A stretch of 64,000 nucleotides of DNA. Origin: Prorocentrum cordatum (lineage: Eukaryota > Sar > Dinophyceae > Prorocentrales > Prorocentraceae). The notes beneath the pieces are model-generated. The model was not told the DNA's origin. It did no database searches and saw only the letters and a program-made list of their open reading frames with translations. Shown in pieces: positions 30,801-42,022 of the stretch (positions are counted from its first letter, which is position 1; every line of letters begins with the position of its first letter). The position numbers and the translations under genes were made by a program. The DNA is taken from NCBI GenBank assembly GCA_963575745.1, contig CAUYUJ010016059.1, positions 10,001 through 74,000 of the forward strand, given 5' to 3'.

Positions 30801-33539
30801 CCACGCGCGCAGGGGGGCGGCGATGAGTGGCCCGAGTTCGGCCCGGAAACGTTCGAGAGCCTCGAACCTCGAACCTCGCTGAGCCTCCACGGGCATCTTC
30901 CCCCCTAGCGTCGCTCCCCCGAGGAACCTCGAAGGGGGGCGGGGACGCAATGACATTAGAGGAGGCGCCATGAAATCTGGGTAGATCTCACTGTCCCCAT
31001 CCATGATGTCCCCCCCCCCATGGTCATCACCCCCTGCTCCCGATATCCCCCCCTGAAGGTTGCTCCCCCGAAGAACCTCGGAAGGCGGCGGCGGCGGCGG
31101 CTGTGGCGGCGTGGCTCCCAGGCCTGTAGGCGAGCAGCTGGCGCGGCCTGTTCAGCGCCCTGCAGGCCGCGCTGGCGACTCCGGCGGCGACGGTCAGGCC
31201 AGCCGCGGTCACGACCAGGGCGCCTTCCAGGGGCGTCTTAGAGATCCTCCTCTAAGACGAAGCCAAGACGAGGATAACATCTGTAGAAAATAACTAAGAA
31301 TCTCTGAGATTCGGCCGCTCTGAAAGATGTCTCCGGAGCCGCGGCCTTCTCCGAGCGTTCCGGAACGCTCTGAGAGCTTTCCAGAACGCTCTGGAGCTAT
31401 CCTCGTCCTAGCCCCGTCCGATCCTCCTCAGAGGAACAGGAGGAGGACTACAATAAGGCGCCGTGCCAAATCGTTTCCACTGCAGGCGCGCTCGGGGCCG
31501 GAACCGGGTGCAACTCGGTGCATCCTCCACCCTCCTCCTTCCCTTCACATCCTCTTCCCCCTCTCCCTCCGCCTCCTGGAACCTGGAACCTCGTGGCCAT
31601 CCTTGCCGCCCGTACCCACCGACCAGCGTCGCGAGGACGAGGCCGAGGAGGGAGTAGAGGTCGGGGCCGGAGGGGGAGCACGCTGTTGTATTTGGGTGAA
31701 ATTGCAGCGGTCCCTAATCCAGTAGTCGTCGCCTCGTGCTCCTCCTCCCCCATCCGCCCTCGGGCGCGTCGTCGTCGTCGTCGTCGCGAAGAAGGAAAAT
31801 GAGCGCCGTAGTTAAGGCGAAAAGGGCCCCTTCCCATTATCCGTTCCACGCCGGGGGAGGGGAGGAGGGAAGGGGGGCTTGGGTCAGAATACCGCCCTCC
31901 TGGGGTCCCATCGGTTCCCGAAGGACGGTTCGCCAGCGGAGATCCCGGGGGAGCTCCCGCCGTCAGGGTCGGCGGCACCGGCCGTACGGCCTTCGCAATC
32001 AACTCCATCAGAAATCTGGGGCGCCTCCTCCTGCTTCTCCTCCTCTGTTGGCCTCCCAAGGGGGGCCTAATCGTCGTCACATTTGGACGAGGCTTAGAAG
32101 ACGGGTCAAGATGGACCCCGCGAGGGGTTGCGGGGACCGGTTTCGAGCAGACTTTAGCCAGAGAGCGTCAACTGTTTCATTACACCGATGAAGGTCGCAC
32201 ACGCGTGCACCGATCTTGGTCATGCCGACCCTAAACCCCGCATTGATAGATGCACGCCCTCTCATTAGCCTGGTCAGGATCCATGTTAGTGAGCAGTTGG
32301 CGTCCGAACACATGAGGTCATCGAAAAGCTTCGGCGATTTATTTCTAACATCGTGTGCTTAATGCTATTCGCGTTTGCTCACTAATCTGCGACTCTTCCG
32401 CGACCCGGTTGTTGCTACGCAGCGCTTCGTGCCCTGCCTCGCCGCTGACAAATCAAGTGTCAAAGTGTTTCGACTGTTTCCAACACTGCGCTTGGATGTT
32501 CATGTGGAGTCCTCTCGAGCCAGATCTCGATCTGTGAGGGTCCAGGGGCGCCCGCCGTGCTTGCTTCCACGACGCCCAACCTGGAGGGGGGACCTTCCTG
32601 GAACTGGCCAGGCAGGATCACAAACCCTGCAGGCCTCCTAAATGGGGTCGTGGCTGGAGGATCGCACCGCATCGCCGATCTATCGGTGATGCATCTGCGA
32701 CGTTGGGAGGGAGAAGATCGGGGTCCAGATCGAGCCGCGTCGCCGATGCATCGGCGACGCGGCACGACCCTACGACCCCGTCTACCAAGGCCCCATTTTG
32801 GGGGGCCTGGGCATCAACTGCCACATGCGTCATCCGCTTGCAAAGGAAGCCAGCAGCCACCCCCGCTGGGGGGACAAACAGGTGCCCATGCGGCTGCTCC
32901 ACGGACCCCACCTGGGGTGCAGTCTGACCAGGATTTCGCAAAGAATCCAGCCGTGGCGACGAGGACTCTCCAGGACCAGCATCCTACACGACCCCATCGG
33001 CTGCCGCCGCACGTGCCAAGCGCCTAGAACAAGAGACCAGCGGCCACTCCCCGCGGGATGCGCCTAGCAGCCAGTGCCGCCCGCTGCCGTCCACGACACG
33101 AGCGTCGTGCTGCGACGACTCCACGATCACGTTGTCCACCCTGTCCTTTCCCCGTCCGGGCGCGCGGGGAGGGGAAGGAGAGAGGGAACGAGCGGAGGGA
33201 CGGGGGCGAGGGCGGCGGGGATGACGTTCACAGGTTTTGTGTTCTTGTTATTGTAAAGCTGTGGAATGGCAGAAATGGAACGTTCTTGACGAAACAATCA
33301 ATAGTATTGGACCTTCCATACCCGCTTGGGCGCTCTCGTCTCGGTGCCAGCTGCATCTCCTGTGAATTTGCAGCATTCGCTCAAGCCTTTCGACGGACCG
33401 CCCAAACAGGTCCCCCAACAAGAACAACGCTCTCGCGCGATACTTCCTCACAAGTCACTTCGAGAGGCCCTGGCCAGAGAGGGCCCGAACCTCAGGAAGA
33501 GCGCTCTCGCCTGAGAGTTCCTCTCGATTCAGCACCACA
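30801..33539. other. no gene recognised; small repeats
   Basis: A short duplication (GTCGCTCCCCCGAGGAACCTC at 30910 and GTTGCTCCCCCGAAGAACCTC at 31059, given as near matches). At 31340-31400 TTCCGGAACGCTCTGAGAGC occurs, resembling 40640-40670. At 32670 and 32745 CGCCGAT(C/G)(T/C)ATCGG palindromic words occur. A minus-strand frame at 32077-32313 has several cysteines (MCSDANCSLTW, ARVCDLHRCNE) but matches no family I know. Confidence 0.45.
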
Positions 33540-33840
33540 AAGGGGGCCTTCAGAGCAGTCTTGCCGCTACTTGCGGATGCCAAAACGGCCGTTTCGAGTG
33601 AGAGCCCCCCGCAATGTAGCACCACTGGACGGTCCTTCAGAACCAGGTTGCTGCTACTCGCGGGTGCTGGAACGGCCTTTTCGCCGGACTTCTGCGGAAT
33701 TGAACACTACCATCGGGGTCCTTCATAACATTCTTGCTGCTGCTCGCGGATGTCGGAACGGCGGCCATGTTGCTGGGCTTCTTCACAATTCAACGGCGCA
33801 GAAGAATCCGTCAGAACAGTCTTGCCGCTAGCCGCTACTT
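33540..33840. repeat. 87-bp tandem repeat, about 3.5 units
   Basis: CTTCAGAGCAGTCTTGCCGC and related starts occur at 33548, 33635, 33721 and 33809, giving spacings of 87, 86 and 88. In one plus frame three units read as 29-residue repeats (GPSEQSCRYLRMPKRPFR, GPSEPGCCYSRVLERPFR). The near-multiple of three keeps the frame open, but there is no other coding evidence. Confidence 0.85.
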
Positions 33841-33894
33841 GCGTAGGTCCCAGGACGCTTCAGGGAGATGTGTTCGGGGAGCCTTTTTCGGCAC

Positions 33895-34095
33895 CTCCCG
33901 CTCCCAGGAGGCCCCAGGAGGCCCCAGGAGGCCCCAGGAGGCATTTTCTGGATTGGAAATATGTGTTCGGGGAGCGCTTCTCGGGCCTCCCGCTCCCAGT
34001 AGGCCCCAGGACACCTGTACTGGGATGTTCGAGGAGCGCTTTCCCAGGAGGCCCCAGGAGGCCCCGAGAGGCCTCAGGGGCTCTTGTTTTGGTGT
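33895..34095. repeat. GCCCCAGGAG repeats
   Basis: GGCCCCAGGAGGCCCCAGGA clusters at about 33908-33942 and 34045-34065, with ATATGTGTTCGGGGAGCG-type segments duplicated at 33870, 33958 and 34100. Confidence 0.75.
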
Positions 34096-34124
34096 TGGGA
34101 TATGTGTTCGGGGACTGCGTTCCG

Positions 34125-34150
34125 CCCCCCCCCCCCCCCCCCCCCCCCCC
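34125..34150. repeat. C26 homopolymer
   Basis: Twenty-six consecutive C. Exact length may be affected by sequencing. Confidence 0.95.
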
Positions 34151-34187
34151 GCAGGCTTAGCTCCCATCGGCTTCGCCGCCCCCCTCC

Positions 34188-34430
34188 CGAGGCTCGAATG
34201 AGTTGTGTGTGTGTGTGTGCTTGTTCGTCTTCATATAGATGACCCCTCTCATGGCGCTCGAATCCTTAGTGTGTTGCGGCTGTTCCTATAGATGGCTTCT
34301 CGACTGGGGCTCGAATCCTTTTATGAATGTTCCTATGTATTGCCCCTCGGCAGGGGCTCGAATCCTTAGTGTTTCACGCATGCTCCTATAGATTGTCCCT
34401 CTCCTGGGGCTCGAACCCTTCGTGTTCCGA
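34188..34430. repeat. about 50-bp tandem repeat with GGCTCGAATCC
   Basis: GGCTCGAAT or GCGCTCGAAT starts at about 34191, 34255, 34309, 34356 and 34409 (spacings 64, 53, 47, 53), with CCTATAGATGG or CCTATGTATTG between. GGCTCGAATCC is close to the tRNA B-box (GGTTCGANTCC), but no A-box or cloverleaf was found. Confidence 0.75.
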
Positions 34431-35703
34431 GTCCCCACCGCTCCCCAAAGTCGCACTGACTGGTCATGTCTCGTGCGAGCTAGAGGTAGAAAAGTGCCTC
34501 GGGAGAGCTGTTGGCTCGACGTTCTTGGGCGGGAGGTCTGGGTCTGGAGTATCGGCTCCCTTTTTCATATAGTTCCCCGAAGAGAGGGTGGCATCATGAT
34601 GGATGCATGTAGCATGTAGAAACATGCCGCGTGAGGGTAAACATGGCAACTGAGTTCTCATGTCTGAAATCCGACCGTCCCGGCATTCCTGTATGCCTAC
34701 TACGGCATGCTCTCAGAATGCAAGAATGTTCTGAGAACAGAAAACATGTTTTTAGAACACAAAACCAATGTAGTACAACAATACGGCCTCAGCCAGGAAT
34801 GCTCTAAGACAATTTCGTGCAAGCCACAAGCGGCTCTTAGATTATTTGGTGGGCTTGTAGGCAAGGCAGGACGTTTCGCGACTGTTTGATCGCGGTCGCG
34901 TTCGTGCCCCCGGTTGGGCCCCGACCTAAGTTGCAGGGTCCCTGGATGGAGGGACAGAACGAGGCCCATGATCAAGACTGACCGCGAAAACCTCGGTGTC
35001 GGTGTTGGTCAACGTCCACCTTGGTCACCGTCAATCTGTGGATCATCCTCGCAAATTGGCGACAACCGGCATTGACCATGACCAAGATTGGCGTCGACAA
35101 GATCCCGCGGCAGCAGGTCGTTGTCATCGTGTTCTGGATCCCGTTTCCCAGGACCCGCTTCTCATCCCGAGCCTTTTCGTTGGCCGCCCCTAGGTGTCTG
35201 GCCAGGGCGAATGGAGCCCAAGAGTGCACCAGTAACCTTTCGTCGTGACTCGGGGGCAGCACTGCTTCGACCCCCTGGTCCCGTCCTGGTGTGTGCTCTG
35301 GCCGGGACTCTGAGGTGGATCTAGCCGTGGCGACCCTGAGGAGGTGGAACAACGCGCAACAAGCTCCCATGAGATCCGAGCGAGACATGCAACGATCGTG
35401 GGAAGTCACGATGAGAACTTCAGAACCCAACTTTCTGCCGCACTTCTCGGGCCAGATCGATGTGCGAGGGCCCCGGGGCCCGAACCCGGGCGAGAAGCGC
35501 CCGGTGCGCAACAAATGCGACGCCAAGATCTCAAGGCGGATCCTCGAAGTTCGATCCTCCAGGCTTGCAGTCGGGGCCCCGTGCGCGAGGACTTTGATAA
35601 AACAAAGACACTGGCGCGCCCGAGACAGCTGCAGCCGTGTGCCGAAACATTCTTCACCCCTTGATTTGCAATGTCCTGGTCTCAAGAGCCCGGATGCTCT
35701 CTC
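34431..35703. other. no gene recognised
   Basis: Ordinary complexity. A long minus-strand frame (34972-35751) has no recognisable domain. It overlaps the dispersed repeat partner at 35445-35510 and TIR element copy 5, so it is unlikely to be a gene. Confidence 0.45.
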
Positions 35704-35823
35704 CATCGCTCGGACGTCAACTCCCCGTGTATTTTTCAGCTTCGCGCACATATTTTTCGCAAGATGACCTCACATGCTCCTCGATGGCCCTCGCCGAGAA
35801 AAAACCGCACACATCTGAGCGAT
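35704..35823. mobile_element. short TIR element, copy 5
   Basis: Left CATCGCTCGGACGTCAACTC, right CACACATCTGAGCGATGCCA (two transitions in the right inverted repeat). The interior has GCAAGATGACCTCACATGCT and CCTCGATGGCCCTCGCCGAG. 120 bp, the most diverged of the nearly complete copies. Confidence 0.8.
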
Positions 35824-36137
35824 GCCAAGTGCTTGCGGGTCCCAAGCAGGTGCGGTGAGAGACCGTGCGGTAACAGCGGCATCCTCAGGAGAAGCCTCAC
35901 CGCACGGGCCGTCACCGCACCGTTCTGGGACCTCGGGCACCTTGCCTCGAACAGCGCTCAAATCCCCAAACCGTGCGGCCACCTGCCTCGCCACACGGTG
36001 TGGTCACCACACTGCCTGGGGGCCCCAGAGATGCAGGGCAGGGCGGGGCCGGAGGTTTCTCCCCTCGTCGGCTCTCCTGCGCCGCGGGGTGGGGCCCACA
36101 CCTCGGGAGCGGCCACTCGGGGGCGAGAGCGGGCTCG

Positions 36138-36327
36138 GGAGGGTCGTCGTCGTCGTCGCCCCCGTCGTCGCCGTCGCCGTCGTCGTCGCCGTGGTCGCTC
36201 AAGACCTCGGCTCGCGCCCTCGTCGTCGCCCTCATCGTCGTAGTCGTCGTCGCCGCCGTCATCGTCGTCGTCGTCGTCGTGGTCGTCGTTGCCGTCGCCG
36301 TCGCCGACGCCGCCACCGCCGCCGCCG

Positions 36328-36373
<46 letters not shown>

Positions 36374-36420
36374 AGCCGTCACCGTCGTCGTCGTTGTCGT
36401 TCTCATCACCGTCGCTCAAT
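36138..36420. repeat. (GTC)n/(GCC)n microsatellite
   Basis: GTCGTCGTC and GCCGCCGCC runs with GTCGTTGTC interruptions. Confidence 0.9.
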
Positions 36421-36714
36421 GACCTCGGCTCTCCAAGGCCTGGGACCGGCCACTCGTGGGCGAGAGCGGGCTTGGGGAGCGAGGCATAAGCGCTCATTCC
36501 CCAGGCAGTGCTTGCACTCAGGGGTTCTGCTGCCTCGGTTACCTCTGGGACTGGATGAGTCTGTCGAAGTTTCGCCACGTTGGCGCCCGTTGCCGCTCGC
36601 GGGCGCCTCATGCGCGCATCCCTGTGCTGGGTGGGTGCCTCGAGGCATGGCCACGTTGCCGCCCGTGCCCGCCCGTGGGCGCCTCGTGGGCGCCCCGTAG
36701 GCGGCCGCGTAGCT

Positions 36715-37090
36715 TAGGTCACTGAGCTTGCACCACGTAGCTTGCACTGCACAGCTTGCGCCGCATTCAGACATAGCTGATGCCACATCGCTGACACCGC
36801 ATGATTTACATCACGTTGCTCACACCACGAAAGGTGCGCCGCCTAGCTTGCACCACATAGTTGACACCACATAGATTGCCCCCCATTGCTTGCCCGCCCT
36901 AACTTGTATCACAGTGGTGGCACCACATAGCTGACACCACATATCTGAAACTATCTAGTACGTGTATTGCGCCACATCACTTGCACCAGCTAGCTTGCAC
37001 CACATAGCTTACGCCACATAGCTTGTACCACACAGCTTGCGCCGCATAGCTCGCACCATGCTCAGTGCACAGCGTATATGGCACCACGTA
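36715..37090. repeat. about 15-16-bp degenerate tandem repeat
   Basis: Variants of TAGCTTGCACCACA recur about 20 times (AGCTTGCACCACGTAGCTTG at 36725, CATAGCTTGTACCACACAGC at 37017). Confidence 0.85.
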
Positions 37091-37258
37091 GTTTACACAT
37101 CCATAGGGGAACCACTCACTGTTTGGGGTCCACGCTGGCAAACACATATACATAGACGCATGCACATGTATCTATAGATGGTTGTATGGAGGATACTCGT
37201 CTGCATGTTTAGACCTACGGGGTGTGCACTGCAATGTACATACCTGCGTGCTTCGTCG

Positions 37259-37308
37259 GATTATTATTATTATTATTATTATTGTGATTATTGTTATTAT
37301 TATTATTC
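37259..37308. repeat. (ATT)n microsatellite
   Basis: ATT repeats with GTG and GTT interruptions; unusually AT-rich for the window. Confidence 0.95.
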
Positions 37309-38236
37309 GTCTTCGCCGGGCGCAAATATTCGACGAAGGGCATGATCTAGGCTCCCCGCGCCGCGACGAACATAACGGCGGGAGCTCGTTATCCATGGCC
37401 TGAGGGGGCCTCGCCGCTGGGGCCGTCAACTGAAAGGCCCAGTACGAGAAGCCGGCACCGGGGAAAAGGTCCAGACCTCCGGGGTCCGCATTGTGGGCAG
37501 AATCACTGCGTCGCAGGCCGGGAAAAGAGGGGAGGAGCAGGAGGGAGGGAGAGGAGGGCCAGAAGGAGCGACAGGAGAAAGGGACAATTGGGAGCAGCAG
37601 GGGGGTGGGGCGTGTCAGGCCCCGTGCTTCTTCTCCTCAACTTCGATTCTTGTGAAGCATCAAGCCCCTCCCCTGCGCATCGATTCCAGACTGCCCACCA
37701 GTGTTTGATCCGGGTCCCTTTGCTTTATTGCCCCCCGCGAAGAAAATAAAACCGGAAAACATAATCCCTGATGGGGTGACCCCTGGTGGGGCCTGTCGTG
37801 ATCTAAACCAGCGTATTCACCGAAACGCGGGCGTGGCCACGCGGCGTCGTCCGGTTTTTGTTGGTAGCCGCTTGGGAACACAAGAACGAGCCCACGCTCT
37901 TTTAAGGCACAAGCTCTTTGGCATTGCCGTTTCGAACGGGCTGCGCCGTGCCGCCCCCGCAGTGTGGACAACAGCTGAAGCACTTGTTATTTCTGAGTGC
38001 TGAGGCCTTCAAACAAGAAAGGATGCATGTCTGGCCTGCTTGGATCGCACGCCGCTTTCGACACATTGACGGGGATTTCTGCTCATTCTTCCCAACAGCC
38101 CCGCCCTCGGTCGTTCGCCACTGCCAGCTTCCCCACCGCAGGGAACGGCGGTGGGGGGGCGGCTGCACAGCCGTGCAGACGGGCCAGGGAGCAGCAGCAA
38201 GCGCAGGGGGAGGGAGGGACGGTCTGCGACGCCCCT
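37309..38236. other. no gene seen
   Basis: Includes a purine-rich patch at 37510-37610. No coding or repeat assignment. Confidence 0.45.
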
Positions 38237-38310
38237 CGTCCTCCTCCTCCTCCTCCTCCTCCTCCTCCTCCTCGTCCTCCTCCTCCTCCTCCTCCTCCTG
38301 CTCTTCCTCC
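38237..38310. repeat. (TCC)n microsatellite
   Basis: TCC run with GTC and TGC interruptions. Confidence 0.9.
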
Positions 38311-39495
38311 ACCGCCACCCACCCGGCCCCTGTGGAAGGCTAGTGTCGTGACGACCAGGGCACAGGTTTCCGACCCCGCGCGGATCGACCAACCTCGAGC
38401 AGATCGTGGCTGTCCGATGGCGCAGATCCTTCCACATCGGCCGGCTCTGGATCACTGGCGGCGCTCAACGATGGCCTCCAGAGCGCCTCTCAGGAGGCCC
38501 AGAGGGCCCTGGAGGCCCCAAAATGGAGCGAAAAGCTGGGGCTGGGACAACGTCTAGCAACACCCGAAACACTGGACGCCCTCGCTCGCGGTCGCCGCCG
38601 CGTCGACACGACACGGACCTGCCCATTCCAGACCGAGCCGCAGCACGGGGGCGGACTGCGGGCGGCGGCACTGGCGGGTCCGCTGAGGTGCCCGCCAGGT
38701 CCCTCCGCACTGCCGGCAGCGGTCCAGCGACGGACCGCACCAATTGGACGGCCCCGAGCGCGCCCCGGGCCAGCAGGTGCCGCACGTGTCAGCACCTCGG
38801 CCCCGAGAGAGCAAATGCACTCTAAGAGCATCCGATCGAGGGTTGTGAACCTGGATGCGGAAGGAAACAGACTATCCACAGACAGCCACACCACTTCACT
38901 GAAACATCACCAGGACCAGAATGCCGTTGGTGGTGAAGTGGCCGCCGGAAAACCGAGGCAGTTCGAAGCAAAGGTTCCGTTCCTCTTCCCTTCTCCACCA
39001 CCTACATCTCCTCACTGCGACGGGGGGGCCGCGTTGCGAGAAAATCACAACGTCGGAGGTCTTGAGCGGAGGCGGATGAGGTCACAGAGTGAGGAAGAGG
39101 AGCAAGAGAGGGAGAGGAGGCGGAGGAGGCGAGGAGGAAAGGGAAACCCGAGGCCCCCCCCCCCTAACCTCCCACATGCCCCCCCAAACGCCCTACAACC
39201 CCTCCAGATCCCCCAGCCTTCCCTTCCCCTCCCTTCTCTTGCTCCTCTGGTTCCTCCTCCTCCTCCTCCTCCACCTCCCCTCCCTCCCCAAATCCGTCGG
39301 AATATTCGAGAGAGGCTTTTCCCTGTGCTCGCGAGCAAACCGAACATTACACGCTTGCCCGCTTAAGCGGGCAAGTGCCGCCCCGTGTCTCCGCGGGCCT
39401 GCTCCAGAAGAACGGATCGCGCGTGTGCAGGTGCACCTGCGGCGAAGATGCAATCAGGCATCATTCTGTGTGCTGGCGTGTACCGTCGGACCCAG
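38311..39495. other. no gene seen
   Basis: GC-rich 38400-38830 has open frames on both strands without a domain. Purine-rich 39085-39145 and TCC at 39250-39275. Confidence 0.45.
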
Positions 39496-39672
39496 GACAG
39501 AAGAACATCCCTGAAGAACATGAGACCCTCCGCTGGCCCAAACACCCCGAACTATAAGATGGTTCGAGGGTGCCCTCCTCCAGGATGCACAAGAACATGA
39601 GACAATGGCGAAGAATACTAGGGTACCCTTCCCGAGCCGACCTCGATCTTATACCTCGGTCCGACCGTATTG
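39496..39672. repeat. dispersed repeat, partner at 44549-44690
   Basis: CCCTCCTCCAGGATGCACAA, then CTAGGGTACCCTTCCCGAGC and CGACCTCGATCTTATACCTC, GGTCCGACCGTA align in order with 44549-44690. Confidence 0.75.
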
Positions 39673-39796
39673 GACTTGTCCTCTCAATGTCTACGACTTC
39701 CTCCCCATGGCGATGTTCAAGAACGCCGGCGCTCTTTTCTCCACCTCGACGGCGCTTCCCACAGGGTGCGGACGCGACACCGACTTTCAATTCCCT

Positions 39797-40040
39797 GCGA
39801 GCCGCAGCGGCCTGCCGAGCCTCTGGTGGCCGCGGCGGCCGCGGTGAGAGCTGCTACAGGCGCCGCGGGGCTTCCAGACCGAGGTTGGCCACCACGTGAG
39901 ACGCCACCCGTCCCTCAGAAGCCCTGTGAACCGCAGCAGCATGCCGAGCCTCTGGTGGCCGTGGCGGCCGCGGTGGGAGCTGCTCTTGGGCCCTGCGGGG
40001 CTTCCGGACCGAGGTTGGCAGCCGCGCGAGATACCACGCA
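39797..40040. repeat. 129-bp direct duplication
   Basis: TGCCGAGCCTCTGGTGGCCG occurs at 39813 and 39942, and the flanking sequence (GGCGGCCGCGGTG, GCGGGGCTTCC, ACCGAGGTTGGC) is repeated with about 85 percent identity. Confidence 0.85.
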
Positions 40041-40134
40041 CCCCCTGAGCTCCCTCCTCTCCTCTGTTTCTCTCTCTCTCTCTCTCTCTCTCCCCCCTCG
40101 CTTGCTCTCGCCTCTTCAGATCCCCAGACCTCCC

Positions 40135-40270
40135 CGACATCCGACGCCGTGGCCTTTTCGCAGCGTGGGCCGCCGCGGGTCTGGACCCCTTCCCCGGGGG
40201 CCGTCTTCTCCATCCCGAGCTGCTTTGTTGACGGTCCTGGGGCCCATTGAGGGCCCTCAAGGGCCGAAAC
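40135..40270. repeat. TCC-linked dispersed motif, copy near 40.2 kb
   Basis: After a (CT)n tract (40066-40092): CGACGCCGTGGCCTTTTCGC, AGCGTGGGCC, CATCCCGAGCTGCTTTGTTG, ACGGTCCTGGGGCCCA, GGGCCGAAAC. The second half recurs at 41113 and 41293. Confidence 0.6.
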
Positions 40271-40395
40271 TGAGCATACGAAACGAAAAACGAAAAACAA
40301 ACCTGAGTTCCGCGAAAAACGAACAACGTAACACAAACGAAGAACTAGGTACGAAACGAAAAACGAAAAACACGAAATACGAATACGAAATGACC
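40271..40395. repeat. A-rich AACGAAAAACG repeat
   Basis: AACGAAAAACGAAAAACAAA and variants (ACGAAATACGAATACG). Strongly purine-biased on the plus strand. Confidence 0.85.
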
Positions 40396-40544
40396 TCCCG
40401 TCCTTTTTCCAAGCGAAATGTAAACCTGGGTTCCCTGTGGGTCGGCACGCAGGGGGCGCGCGTGGGGCGCGCTCTCTGCGCGGAAAGTTTGCGCGCGCAT
40501 GCACGGCCTGCCTCATCTGCCGCTCCCCGTGAGACTCGAGACAA

Positions 40545-40735
40545 AATCGAGACAAAATCGGGCCGATATCGGTCGGAAGTCTCTGAGAATCGGAGGCTTT
40601 GGAGAATGATGTGTTGGGCGCCGCGGCCGTTTCAGAGCGCTCCGGAACGCTCTGAACGCGCTCTGGAACGCTCTGGGGCGGATTCCATTCTCGATTTGGG
40701 CCCGTCTGACCCCGCCCAGGGCGCCGCCTCGAGCC
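40545..40735. repeat. dispersed repeat, partner near 31280-31445
   Basis: TCTCTGAGAATCGGAGGC, GCCGCGGCCGTTTCAGAGC, GCTCCGGAACGCTCTGAACG and CGCTCTGGAACGCTCTGG correspond to TCTCTGAGATTCGG, GCCGCGGCCTTCTCCGAGC, GTTCCGGAACGCTCTGAGAG and CCAGAACGCTCTGGAG near 31300-31400. Confidence 0.55.
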
Positions 40736-41085
40736 CGCGCTGTGGATTTCGTTCGGCCGCCTCCAACGCAGATAAAGGTGCGTGCAGATCGACCGCGCCA
40801 TGGCCCCGTGCTCTCCTCCGCTCCTCCTGCCCTCCCCCCCCCGCCCGCCCGAATCTCCCCTCCCCCTGGTCGTAGCGAGGAGTGGGTCCTGAGGGACACG
40901 GGTCCTGGACCTTCTAGGGCAAATATGTTCGCGCTTCACGCTCTGCGAAGCGCGAAGCTTTCACGCAGCCCCCCCCCCCCCCCCAGAACAGGACGAGGGA
41001 CTCGCGCCTCGCTCTGAATCGCCCAGACCGCGTCGCGCGACTAATTTCGCACCCTCGCGGTGGCCCTAGGACATGGGCCCTGGAT

Positions 41086-41410
41086 CTTGGGGCTTTCCCC
41101 CATGGCCAGCTCATCATCCTGAGCTGTATTTTTACGGCGCAGGGGCCCAGGGAGGGTCCCAGGAGCGCGAAAACGATGGACAAACCTAGGACCCCTTTCT
41201 CTCAGGATCCTTTCGCTTCATACCATGGTGCCGGGGGTTGTGACAACCGCCCGTGGGAGAGGCGGCGTGACGCTCTCCCCCAGGACCAGCCCATCATCCT
41301 GAGCTGGCTTTTGACGGCACTGGGGCCGGGAGAGGGTCCCTGGAGCGCGATAAGGGCGACCAGAACTCCAAGACCCATTTCCCTCAGGACTCCTTCCCTT
41401 CATGACGACC
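41086..41410. repeat. 180-bp direct duplication
   Basis: CATCATCCTGAGCTG at 41112 and 41292, with GGAGCGCGA(A/T)AA, CCCTCAGGA and CTT(C/T)CCTTCAT-type segments repeated downstream. Confidence 0.8.
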
Positions 41411-41457
41411 TTCTGCCTCTCTGCAGCGCCCAGGATGGTAACAACCACATCAGGTGA

Positions 41458-41612
41458 ATCCAGCCACTGGGGCCTTCGATGGAGCTCCCCATGGGTCCAC
41501 GAAACGTGTGAGGGGTCTGCCAACATGCAGCGGGCCACCATGTGAACTGGCCACTTGGGCCTGCGGTGGAGCTCCCTATAGGGCCACGAATCGTGTGAGG
41601 GCTCTGCCGAAA
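41458..41612. repeat. 88-bp direct duplication
   Basis: GGAGCTCCCCATGGGTCCAC, GAAACGTGTGAGGGGTCTGCC is repeated as GGAGCTCCCTATAGGGCCAC, GAATCGTGTGAGGGCTCTGCC. Confidence 0.85.
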
Positions 41613-41789
41613 GGGGGCCGTGCCAGTGGCGGCGGGACCGCCACTGGACCGTGCCGATCGCGCTGGACCGTGCCCGACGCCGACGGCCGACGGCCAAGAG
41701 GCAAGGCAGCGGCGGGAGCGCCCGCGGGAGCTGCACGCAGCAAAGGCGCCGCGCAGTGGTGGTCTGAGGCGTCGCCCTCTGTCTGTCTG

Positions 41790-41855
41790 TCCGTCTCTCT
41801 TTCTTTCTCGCTCTCTCTCTCTCTCTCTCTTTTGTTCTCTCTCTCTCTCTTTTTT

Positions 41856-41887
<32 letters not shown>

Positions 41888-41890
41888 CAC
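41790..41890. repeat. (CT)n microsatellite
   Basis: CTCTCTCT with TTTTTTTTTT and TTGTT interruptions. Confidence 0.95.
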
Positions 41891-42022
41891 ATATCGGAGG
41901 TTGGGGGGTGAGATCGCAGTGAAACCAAGACCCCCCACTGGAAAATCGGTTTCGGTTTCGTGTTCGTGTCGTGCGTGCGGGCGAGGCGAAGCTGCGCGTG
42001 ATCCTCGTGTAGCTAGGCCGAA

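Noticed and set aside
31463-32191. Overlapping GC-rich frames near 31.5-32.2 kb as a candidate gene
   Set aside because: No domain, no consistent strand preference, and local C/T-rich composition explains the open frames.
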